This document shows positions 27,833 through 35,052 of a stretch of 64,000 nucleotides of DNA, piece after piece (position 1 is the first letter of the stretch; each line of letters begins with the position of its first letter). The notes under the pieces were generated by a model. The model ran no database searches, had not been told where the DNA came from, and was given only the letters and a program-made list of their open reading frames with translations. The DNA is from Flavobacteriales bacterium UBA852 (GTDB lineage: Bacteria; Bacteroidota; Bacteroidia; Flavobacteriales_E; Vicingaceae), in the NCBI GenBank assembly GCA_002295925.1, contig DBGO01000002.1:95467-159466 (forward strand). Reading direction: 5' to 3'. The translations under genes and the position numbers were made by a program.

Positions 27833-28031
27833 CCATTTAAACAAATAAAAATTTACATATTTTTCTATAAATCAATGTTTTTCACAAAAAAATATTCAAA
27901 TTAATGAATTGTTTTTTCACTAAACCCTAGATATTAGCTTGTTACAGATGCAAGTTCATTCTTTAAGTCTGCACTATTTTTCTACGAATAACATATTAAA
28001 TTCTATAAACATTTAATTTTCTTCGATAAAA

Positions 28032-28063
28032 TTTGCTTTATTTCGACGAATTGCTTATTTTTG
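28032..28063 (+). promoter_or_regulatory. Promoter of the 44-residue membrane peptide gene
   Basis: TTTG (28032-28035), 20-base spacer, TATTTTTG (28056-28063), a complete match to the Bacteroidota consensus, about 20 bases before the ATG at 28084. Confidence 0.65.
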
Positions 28064-28083
28064 TCGATGTATTTATATTTAAA

Positions 28084-28218
28084 ATGATATTTTTACTTTT
28101 CATATTATTTATTTTAGTTATCCTCTACTTTTTGGGTAGTGGAAGCGGCGATAATTACGGCAAATCCCTTAAAGACATGAAAAGGTTTACAATGAATGAA
28201 AAAAGCGATTATGCTTAA
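28084..28218 (+). CDS. 44-residue single-pass membrane peptide
   Basis: MIFLLFILFILVILYFLGSG is one long hydrophobic helix, followed by a short polar tail (GDNYGKSLKDMKRFTMNEKS). It is not a normal secretory signal because no cleavage site follows. A full consensus promoter lies just upstream and a strong terminator follows, which argues for a real short transcript and gene. The longer frame from 28033 uses TTG, overlaps the promoter and is unlikely. The function is unknown. Small single-helix proteins often tune larger membrane complexes, but that is only analogy. Confidence 0.55.
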   Translation: MIFLLFILFILVILYFLGSGSGDNYGKSLKDMKRFTMNEKSDYA

Positions 28219-28245
28219 AAATTTTTCATGTTTCTCCCATATCAA

Positions 28246-28281
28246 TCAAAAAAGGCTGCTAAAATTTAGCAGCCTTTTTTA
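28246..28281. terminator. Bidirectional intrinsic terminator
   Basis: Near-perfect stem (arm AAAAAAGGCTGCTAAA, 28247-28262, with the partner at 28264-28280), flanked by A-run and T-run, so it works on both strands. It separates the small membrane peptide gene from the convergent GAPDH gene. Confidence 0.85.
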
Positions 28282-28301
28282 TTGAATTATTTTTCTGTCT
28301 A

Positions 28302-29762
28302 TTAATAGTAAACCAAACGTCTTACTTTAGACACATATTTGGCTAAACGGATTACTTGTCTGGTGTATCCGTATTCATTATCATACCATACATATAGAAC
28401 AATATCTTTTTTGTTTGGCGATACAATTGTTGCCACACTGTCGTAAATAGAACAATTTGGTGTACCAATAATATCGGATGAAACTAACTCAGGATCTACT
28501 GAATATTTGATTTGGTTAACCAGTGGTCCTTCCAAAGAAGCTTTTCTGATAATTTCATTTACTTCTTCCAACGATGTTTCTTTGGCAACTTCTAATTTTA
28601 AAATAGCTAACGAGCCATTTGGTGTAGGAACACGAACAGCGTTGGCAGTTAACTTATCTTTCAACGATGGGATTACTTTTGTAACAGCTTTTCCGGCACC
28701 GGTAGAAGTAATTACCATATTGATGGCTGCCGAACGACCTCTTCGCGGTTTTTTATGCATATTATCCAATAAATTTTGGTCGTTTGTATAAGCGTGAACA
28801 GTCTCAATATGACCTTTTACAACTCCCAAGCTGTTTTCTATAACATGTAAAATTGGCGAAATAGCGTTAGTTGTACACGATGCTGCCGAATAAATTTTTT
28901 CGTTATCTAAATCCAATTCATTTTGGTTAATTCCGTACACAATGTTTGGAATTTCTTTTCCGGGAGCGGTTAATAATACTCTGCTAACACCTTTTGCTTT
29001 TAAATGACGACTCAATGCTTCTCTGTCTGTAAAAGCACCGGTATTGTCAATCAATAACGCATTTTCGATACCCAATGCTGTGTAATCGGCTTCTTCGGGA
29101 GAAGGGGCAGCAATGAAATGCACCACTTGTCCGTTTACAATTATTGACATATTTTCAGTATCTACCTCAACCGTTCCGGGGAATTTACCGTGAACAGAAT
29201 CGTTGCGTAACAAGGCGGCACGTTTTACCAATTCTGCCTCGGATATTCTGCGTACAACTACCGCACGTAAACGCAACTGCTGACCTTTTCCGGCTTGTAA
29301 GATTAATTCACGGGCAGCCAAACGTCCGATTCTACCAAAACCATATAAAACAACATCACGTGGTTTGATGTTTGTTTTTTCCAAACCGATGAAATCTTTC
29401 AATTTATCTTCTAAAAATGCTCTTAATGAAGGATATTTATCTTTTTCTTCCTCGTATTGTGATGCCAATAAACCAATATCCAGCTTAGATGGCGCCAAAT
29501 CTAATTGTGTTAATTCTTTGGCAACGGCTGTTGTTTTTTGAATATCAATCGGGCTGAAAGTTACGCTCTTGGCATATCGGTGCAAATCTATCAACTGCGA
29601 TACACCTTTGTCTATTAAACGGTGACGAAAAAGTACCAATTCAACCGATCGGTTGTACAATAATTCGCCAATAGCTCCAATTAACTCAATAGCCGCTTTT
29701 TCTTTGTTTACGTACTCATTGAGCTTTTGTGCATACAATTCTTTTTCTTTGTTGGTATCCAT
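28302..29762 (-). CDS. gap: Glyceraldehyde-3-phosphate dehydrogenase, long form
   Basis: Glycolytic/gluconeogenic enzyme, 486 residues, about 140 longer than ordinary GAPDH because of an N-terminal helical extension (1-~134) characteristic of a Bacteroidota subtype. The dehydrogenase begins at VVLYGFGRIGRLAAREL (NAD fold). The catalytic Cys is residue 296 in SAASCTTNA. HAYTNDQNL and the C-terminal WYDNEYGYTRQV are standard. All active-site blocks are intact. It is monocistronic, with a strong promoter upstream and a terminator downstream. The extension is not a fused known domain. Confidence 0.95.
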   Translation of the reverse strand: MDTNKEKELYAQKLNEYVNKEKAAIELIGAIGELLYNRSVELVLFRHRLIDKGVSQLIDLHRYAKSVTFSPIDIQKTTAVAKELTQLDLAPSKLDIGLLASQYEEEKDKYPSLRAFLEDKLKDFIGLEKTNIKPRDVVLYGFGRIGRLAARELILQAGKGQQLRLRAVVVRRISEAELVKRAALLRNDSVHGKFPGTVEVDTENMSIIVNGQVVHFIAAPSPEEADYTALGIENALLIDNTGAFTDREALSRHLKAKGVSRVLLTAPGKEIPNIVYGINQNELDLDNEKIYSAASCTTNAISPILHVIENSLGVVKGHIETVHAYTNDQNLLDNMHKKPRRGRSAAINMVITSTGAGKAVTKVIPSLKDKLTANAVRVPTPNGSLAILKLEVAKETSLEEVNEIIRKASLEGPLVNQIKYSVDPELVSSDIIGTPNCSIYDSVATIVSPNKKDIVLYVWYDNEYGYTRQVIRLAKYVSKVRRLVYY

Positions 29763-29788
29763 TTTTATTGGGTTTAAAGATTTGCAGG

Positions 29789-29819
29789 CAAAGGTAGGAA
29801 TGTATTTATAGTAAGCAAA
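29789..29819 (-). promoter_or_regulatory. Promoter of gap
   Basis: On the minus strand, TTTG (29819-29816), 19-base spacer, TACCTTTG (29796-29789): a full consensus Bacteroidota promoter about 20 bases ahead of the presumed leader and start at 29762. Confidence 0.7.
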
Positions 29820-29977
29820 TGATTTTTAACAGATTTTTCAACGGCTTTTCAACCTGCGTATTATCGTTGGCATATCAATATTTTCACATATTTGACTGAA
29901 TAAAAAATCGGTTTTTTCACGCATGGCGGAAGAATCATTTTAAAATAATTTTATCAAAACAAAAAAAAATTACCGTT

Positions 29978-30409
29978 ATGAATAATTCTGCCATTTCTAC
30001 TTACATAATTGATGACGACCCGTTTTACAGCAATCTTATTGCCAACTGGCTTTTCGAAAAATATAAAGCCAATATTAAAATGTACAACGATGCCGAAAGT
30101 TGTTTGAAAGAGATTAACCAAACACCGGATATTATTTTTCTGGATTATAATTTATTTCAGGAAGAAAAACAAAATATGGACGGAAACACAGCCCTTTCTG
30201 CTTTGCTCGAAAAAAATCCCAAACTAAAAATTGTGATGCTTTCCAGTGTTGAAAATCCTTATGTTGTAAGCGAAGCAATTAAAAACGGTGCTGCCGATTA
30301 TGTATTGAAAAATGATGATACGATTTATAATTTAAACAGGATTATGAAAGGAATTTCAATCTACAAAGAGTATCTCAAAAAATACAACAATTTGGAATTT
30401 GAGGATTAA
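29978..30409 (+). CDS. Stand-alone response regulator receiver protein
   Basis: 143-residue receiver domain with no output domain. The acidic pocket is IIDDDP (Asp12-Asp14), the phosphoacceptor is Asp56 in IIFLDYN, the switch Ser is in MLSSVEN and the conserved Lys is residue 111 in DYVLKND. A short helical tail follows. No histidine kinase is adjacent, so it is an orphan CheY-like relay. A near-consensus box CATATTTG lies about 80 bases upstream. It converges on the membrane gene at 30416 with 6 bp between stops. Confidence 0.88.
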   Translation: MNNSAISTYIIDDDPFYSNLIANWLFEKYKANIKMYNDAESCLKEINQTPDIIFLDYNLFQEEKQNMDGNTALSALLEKNPKLKIVMLSSVENPYVVSEAIKNGAADYVLKNDDTIYNLNRIMKGISIYKEYLKKYNNLEFED

Positions 30410-30415
30410 GAGCGA

Positions 30416-30901
30416 CTATCGCTTTTTTGACAATAAACTTTGTAATGAAAAATAAACCATAATATAAAACGAGGTGCTCATGGCAATTCCTGAAATCATG
30501 GTTACATAGCTTATCCATTTCCATTCGAATTTCCATAAAAAATAGATGCTGCCAAATGTCAAGAACAATGAAACAAATGGTTCTATTGCCAGCCACTTAT
30601 AGCGTTTAGCGATTGGCGTTAATGCAAAAATTAATCCTACAGCCAAAAACAATAAACTCATAGAGGTTATATGATTGTGAATGGTGGTTAAAATTTCCCT
30701 TTCCGATTTACGAAACAACATTTCGTCAGCTGTTTCATCTTCTTCGTTGCCCAAATAATTTTGCTCAATCCCTTTTACCTTAAAATGGGTGGTGTGGTTT
30801 ATAAAAAACAATCCGATGCTAAAACCTATTGTGGCTGTAAAAATAAATGCCGTAAGAACATTTTTAATTTGCTTGGGCATTTGCGACAATGAAATTTCCA
30901 T
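30416..30901 (-). CDS. Four-helix membrane protein, unknown, linked to FMN-binding protein
   Basis: 161 residues with hydrophobic segments near 15-35, 77-97, 105-123 and 130-152. An acidic extramembrane loop (GNEEDETADEM) lies between the first two. His75 and His77 sit just before helix 2 and His36/His39 just after helix 1. They could be heme or metal ligands, but no cytochrome motif is clear. It is four bases after the flavin-carrier gene and is the last gene of the porin - FMN protein - membrane protein operon, so it may pass electrons to the flavin. No family recognised. Confidence 0.6.
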   Translation of the reverse strand: MEISLSQMPKQIKNVLTAFIFTATIGFSIGLFFINHTTHFKVKGIEQNYLGNEEDETADEMLFRKSEREILTTIHNHITSMSLLFLAVGLIFALTPIAKRYKWLAIEPFVSLFLTFGSIYFLWKFEWKWISYVTMISGIAMSTSFYIMVYFSLQSLLSKKR

Positions 30902-30905
30902 AATC

Positions 30906-31439
30906 TTATTTTAACAATCCTTTTTGTTGTAAAATAACTATTCTTTGCGACAATTTTTTAATGGCATTCGTAATATTTCTAGAAGAAATTGTAGCGCCGG
31001 AAATGTTTTGTATATCTTTTTGAAATTCCATTCCCGTACCATTGTATTTGCCGTAAAATTGCTTTAGCCATCGGTTACTGCCTATTTCTCCTCCATATTC
31101 CTCGCGATAAATCAAAACTTGTGTGTAAATTATTTTCAGGTTTTTATCGAAAAAAACTACATAGTCAATTTTTGCCGACTTACTGTTGGCTTTATCCAAA
31201 TAGGCATAACCGACAAGATGATTATCTGCATCCATTAATTTAAACAAAGAATTAGGGCTTACTTGAAACCCTAATTCTTTATCATTTATTTGCATGGCTT
31301 TTCGATGCACTTCTTTTTCCGGCCAAAGTTTACTTATGGTTTTATCCAATTTTTTATAAACCTTATCCGTAAACTCTGCTTGTTGGATAGTAAAACCAAA
31401 CAATATCAGCACTGCATTGATTATCAATATTTTTCTCAT
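30906..31439 (-). CDS. Periplasmic FMN-binding domain protein
   Basis: 177 residues with an N-terminal signal or anchor (MRKILIINAVLILFGFTIQ). The flavinylation motif SGATIS is at 147-152, with Ser152 as the expected covalent FMN site in place of the usual Thr. This is the NqrC/RnfG-type domain modified by the flavin transferase ApbE. GYAYLDKANSKSAKIDYVVF and GGEIGSNRWLKQF are consistent with that fold. It sits between a porin and a small membrane protein, 14 bp after the porin. No apbE gene is in the window. It is probably an extracytoplasmic redox carrier. Confidence 0.85.
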   Translation of the reverse strand: MRKILIINAVLILFGFTIQQAEFTDKVYKKLDKTISKLWPEKEVHRKAMQINDKELGFQVSPNSLFKLMDADNHLVGYAYLDKANSKSAKIDYVVFFDKNLKIIYTQVLIYREEYGGEIGSNRWLKQFYGKYNGTGMEFQKDIQNISGATISSRNITNAIKKLSQRIVILQQKGLLK

Positions 31440-31453
31440 AATAATTATTATTT

Positions 31454-32665
31454 TTAGAACCAGTAACCTATTCCTATATTCAACTGGTGACGTTGGTCGT
31501 TATTTGCTTGTGTGGTAAAGTTTTGGTAATCTACTTTAAAAACTGTTCCGTTTGGCACCAAATGATAACTGAATCCTACGGTAATATCTGTTCGTGCATA
31601 TGCTTTGTTTTTAAAATTTTCATCCGAAACCGTATATTGTGTATCGTAGGTTTCATACCGGCCAAAGAGCACTAATTTTTGTTCGGTTTTGGCAAAAAAT
31701 GGTAATACATCGTAACCGGCTTCTACAAAATAGCCAAACATAGATGACCCCACATCTGTTCCAAAATAGGTGTTGTAAGCTTTTGTATTGGTTAAAGATG
31801 CATAAATCAACTCTCCTCGTGATTCGAAACGTTTATATTTATACCTGTAATCTACACCAAACATTGATAAACCAACAGCTGTTGAGTCTGCTCTTTTTCC
31901 GGCTTCTGCATCAGCGCGTTGCAAACCATCGTAAGCCGTAGTTTGCGTATTTCCTATAAATGCCGCAGCTCCCATTTTTAATCCTTTTACTCCAAAAAAA
32001 TCAATCTTTGTCGATAAACTTGGCGAAGAGACAAACGATTCCGCTCCTTTTTGACGTCCTTTTCTGATACCGTATTTCCCGCTTAATGTTGGTCCGTTTC
32101 CATCAAAACTTTTTGGACCGTTTACTACATATAATTGATAGCGTAACGATAGAGAATTAATTTGACCGGTTGCTCCAAAACCCAATTCACGCCATGTTGA
32201 AGGCACAATGTATTTATCTAAATTCGGACGTTCAACGCCGTTAAAGGTAGTAGATTCATGATATTCATTCACTATTCCCATAGGGATTAACAATAAACCG
32301 CCTCTTAAATTCAACCAATTATTTATATTGTGATTAATGAATGCTTGCTCAATATAAACTTCTTTCACATGTTCCCACTCAATTTCGGTTACAAATTGAG
32401 TTTTATTATTAAACCGGTATCCAAAGAACATAATCAACCGATGGATATCCAAGTTTCCCGTATGGTAACGGGCATTTCCCAATCCTTGATTATAATCAAT
32501 TTGACCATAACCGCTAATTACCACTTGTTTACCATAATTTCCGGCAATAATATTTTGTGCCGTATTCATTGCTGCACCGGTAGTATCTTCTGTTATTACC
32601 TGACTGTTTGCGCTTAACCCTAGTAATGTCAACATGCTAATTGCTGCTACTTTAAATCTTTTCAT
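31454..32665 (-). CDS. Outer-membrane porin
   Basis: 403 residues with signal peptide (MKRFKVAAISMLTLLGLSANSQ), then a run of amphipathic strands ending in the aromatic GIGYWF, as in phosphate-selective-porin-like barrels of Bacteroidota. Blocks such as TQFVTEIEWEHVKEVYIEQA and GGLLLIPMGIVNEYHE are shared by a family often seen beside FMN-binding proteins. The solute is unknown. It is the first gene of a three-gene operon with a good promoter upstream. Confidence 0.75.
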   Translation of the reverse strand: MKRFKVAAISMLTLLGLSANSQVITEDTTGAAMNTAQNIIAGNYGKQVVISGYGQIDYNQGLGNARYHTGNLDIHRLIMFFGYRFNNKTQFVTEIEWEHVKEVYIEQAFINHNINNWLNLRGGLLLIPMGIVNEYHESTTFNGVERPNLDKYIVPSTWRELGFGATGQINSLSLRYQLYVVNGPKSFDGNGPTLSGKYGIRKGRQKGAESFVSSPSLSTKIDFFGVKGLKMGAAAFIGNTQTTAYDGLQRADAEAGKRADSTAVGLSMFGVDYRYKYKRFESRGELIYASLTNTKAYNTYFGTDVGSSMFGYFVEAGYDVLPFFAKTEQKLVLFGRYETYDTQYTVSDENFKNKAYARTDITVGFSYHLVPNGTVFKVDYQNFTTQANNDQRHQLNIGIGYWF

Positions 32666-32706
32666 TTCTTCTTTATTTTTATTTAGACTTATTTTAAATA
32701 ACCAGG

Positions 32707-32737
32707 CAAAAGTATCAATGCAATTTTAATGCTGCAA
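32707..32737 (-). promoter_or_regulatory. Promoter of the porin operon
   Basis: On the minus strand, TTG (32737-32735), 20-base spacer, TACTTTTG (32714-32707): consensus Bacteroidota promoter, giving a leader of about 35 bases. Confidence 0.6.
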
Positions 32738-32803
32738 TACCTAAAATGTGGTATTTTCAGAAAGAAACACTATAAACTACTGATTTAGTGGCAGAAAACA
32801 ATA

Positions 32804-33406
32804 TTAAAATTGATTCTCTTTTAAAAATTCAACTAATTTATTGATGGCTCTTGCTCTGTGGCTGATTTTATTTTTTTCATCCAATGGTATATCGGCAAAA
32901 GTTTTTGGTGCATATTCATCCGGAATAAAAACCGGGTCGTAGCCAAACCCTTCATTTCCCGATTTTGAATGTGCAATTTCACCTTGCACACTTCCTTCAA
33001 ACAGATATTCTTTGCCGTTTAAAATTAAAGCAATAACTGTGGTAAAATTAGCTTTTCGGTTTGTCTTCCCTTTCATTTCAGACAATAATTTATCCATATT
33101 TTTATCGGCATTTTTTTCTTCACCTGCATATCTTGCCGAATATACGCCCGGCGCACCATTCAACGCTTCTACTTGCAATCCTGTATCATCGGCAAAACAG
33201 TCTTTACCTGTTTTTTCATATACATAACGGGCTTTTTGCAATGCATTTTCTTGTAAGGTTTTGCCTGTTTCGGGAATATCTTCTTCAATGCCTACACGCT
33301 TTAATGATAAAAGTTTGATATTTTGAGGTATTAATTTTTTTATTTCTTTAACTTTATTTTCGTTATTTGTAGCAAAAATTAAATCCTGTTGATTATTCCT
33401 TTCCAT
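32804..33406 (-). CDS. rdgB: Inosine/xanthosine triphosphate pyrophosphatase (RdgB/HAM1)
   Basis: House-cleaning enzyme that hydrolyses dITP, ITP and XTP to monophosphates. 200 residues. FATNNENKVKEIKKL is the substrate-binding N-terminus, CFADDTGLQVEALNGAPGVYSAR is the active-site block with acidic metal ligands, and NEGFGYDPVFIP and ISHRARA complete the family. The only ATG is at 33406, which overlaps the divergent aminotransferase start by 18 bases, so its promoter must lie inside that gene's coding region. Confidence 0.95.
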   Translation of the reverse strand: MERNNQQDLIFATNNENKVKEIKKLIPQNIKLLSLKRVGIEEDIPETGKTLQENALQKARYVYEKTGKDCFADDTGLQVEALNGAPGVYSARYAGEEKNADKNMDKLLSEMKGKTNRKANFTTVIALILNGKEYLFEGSVQGEIAHSKSGNEGFGYDPVFIPDEYAPKTFADIPLDEKNKISHRARAINKLVEFLKENQF

Positions 33407-34462
33407 ATTCCGTATATTTCAGGCAAAGAAAATGAATATATCGCTAATGTCATAGCAAAAAAATCGTTTTCGGGCATTGGTGATTATCACCATAAAGCCA
33501 TTCAGTTACTAAAAGGTTTAACAAAAGTAGAAAGTATTTATTTAACAACCAGCTGCACATCGGCACTGGAAATTGCGGCTTTGGCATTGGATATTCAAAC
33601 CGGCGATGAAGTTATCTTACCTTCTTTCACTTTTGTATCTACAGCAAATGCTTTTGCTTTGCGTGGTGCCAAACTTCTATTTGCCGATATTGATGAACAT
33701 TCACTAAACATCAGTTTGCAAGAAATTGAACGGTTAACTACCGCAAACACCAAAGCAATAGTGGTCGTTCATTATAATGGCTATTCGGATAATATTAGTC
33801 AGATTAAAGAATTTGCCCAAAACAATAATATTTTTTTGATAGAAGATGCCGCACAAGCCATAAACGGCTATTGCAACAATGAGCATCTGGGCACATTTGG
33901 TGATATTGGATGTATTAGTTTTCACGAAACAAAAAACATTCATTGCGGAGAGGGCGGCTGTATCCTTGTCAATAATCAAAACTTGATTGATAAAATTGAG
34001 CACATAATAGAAAAAGGCACAAATCGACTCGATTTTTTAAAGAGTAAAACCAAATTTTACGAATGGAAAGATTTAGGTTTTTCGGCAGATATGGATGAGA
34101 TAAGAGCTGCTTTTTTAACGGCTCAATTAGAGGATATACAAAAAGTTACCAATCAACGAATGCGCAATTTATTGCACAATTTATCCCAATTACAAAATGT
34201 TCCCAATCGCCTACAACCGGATTATTTACCCACAGAAAAATATTTTGCTCAAACCAATGCGCATATTCTTTGGGGATTATCCAAAAACAGAGAACAACTC
34301 ATTCAAAATTTTAAAACAGCCGGCATAACGGTTTATTCCCATTACACGCCCTTGCATCTTTCTTCCTTTGGTAAACAGTTTTATGAATCTCCGTTGCCTG
34401 TTACCGAAAAAGTCAGCAGGCAAATTGTGCGCTTTCCGGTTCATACAAAATTCTCAATTTGA
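33389..34462 (+). CDS. WecE/RffA-like sugar aminotransferase (DegT family)
   Basis: PLP enzyme transferring an amino group to a dTDP-4-keto-6-deoxy sugar. 357 residues. The start IIPFHIPYISGKENEYIANV is the standard N-terminus. TTSCTSALEIAAL binds the cofactor, EDAAQAI holds the PLP-contacting Asp, and Lys182 in SFHETKNIHCGEGG is the Schiff-base lysine. The family product is usually dTDP-4-amino-4,6-dideoxygalactose for surface polysaccharide. The start codon is TTG (33389). No ATG is available. The rest of the sugar pathway is not adjacent. Confidence 0.85.
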   Translation: MIIPFHIPYISGKENEYIANVIAKKSFSGIGDYHHKAIQLLKGLTKVESIYLTTSCTSALEIAALALDIQTGDEVILPSFTFVSTANAFALRGAKLLFADIDEHSLNISLQEIERLTTANTKAIVVVHYNGYSDNISQIKEFAQNNNIFLIEDAAQAINGYCNNEHLGTFGDIGCISFHETKNIHCGEGGCILVNNQNLIDKIEHIIEKGTNRLDFLKSKTKFYEWKDLGFSADMDEIRAAFLTAQLEDIQKVTNQRMRNLLHNLSQLQNVPNRLQPDYLPTEKYFAQTNAHILWGLSKNREQLIQNFKTAGITVYSHYTPLHLSSFGKQFYESPLPVTEKVSRQIVRFPVHTKFSI

Positions 34463-34568
34463 GATTTTTATTCTTTTAATAGTACTCTTTACATTCAGCT
34501 CAAACAAACAACTAATAGATTTAAAGCGGTTTAAGGTTTTGGTATGCGATTTTCATTTGAAACAGCAA

Positions 34569-34982
34569 ATGAATAGAAATAAAACATATCAAAAAAGATT
34601 TTTCAAAGAATACAAAATTGCCGATGTTTATATAAAAGGAGACTTGGCAGAAGTATTTTGCAAAGAATTTATCACTATAAACTCTAATGATTTAAAAGCA
34701 TTTATTAAAGAACTTAAAAGTGATGTTGGCGAAATAAATCAACTACATTTTTTAACACACATCCAACCCACTACAATATTTGAAATTCCAGCAAGAGAAT
34801 TTTATTTAAAAACCTTATCAAAAAATTTCAAAAATGCGGAAGCTATTATCACAGAAAACATAAGTCAACAATTCATATTGGAAACATTGCTCGATAAGCA
34901 AAAAATTGACATTCCCGTAAAAATATTTTCCGGCAGAGAAGAAGCTTTTCTTTGGCTTTCGCAAATAAGCACAAAAAAATAA
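34569..34982 (+). CDS. Small STAS/SpoIIAA-like hypothetical protein
   Basis: 138 residues from the ATG at 34569 (MNRNKTYQKRFFKEYKIADV). The frame is open further upstream but would overlap the aminotransferase. Alternating hydrophobic strands and helices (DVYIKGDLAEVFCKEFITIN, FYLKTLSKNFKNAEAIIT) resemble the SpoIIAA-like proteins common in Bacteroidota. No catalytic motif is visible. It starts about 100 bp after the aminotransferase. Function unknown. Confidence 0.55.
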   Translation: MNRNKTYQKRFFKEYKIADVYIKGDLAEVFCKEFITINSNDLKAFIKELKSDVGEINQLHFLTHIQPTTIFEIPAREFYLKTLSKNFKNAEAIITENISQQFILETLLDKQKIDIPVKIFSGREEAFLWLSQISTKK

Positions 34983-35052
34983 CACAATCTTTCTGAGTAT
35001 TTCTTCTTTCAATGGAAATTCTGTAACTTTATTACCGGAAAATTCTTTTGAT

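Noticed and set aside
27833..28031. Possible small RNA in the AT-rich gap
   Set aside because: No stable hairpin with a T-run and no promoter pointing into it apart from those assigned to csp and the small peptide.
28302..29762. GAPDH N-terminal extension as a novel fusion
   Set aside because: Long GAPDH with a helical N-terminus is a known Bacteroidota subtype. No separate domain is recognisable.
34368..34568. Extended N-terminus of the 138-residue protein overlapping the aminotransferase
   Set aside because: The extra residues are an out-of-frame reading of the aminotransferase end. ATG 34569 begins a normal protein.
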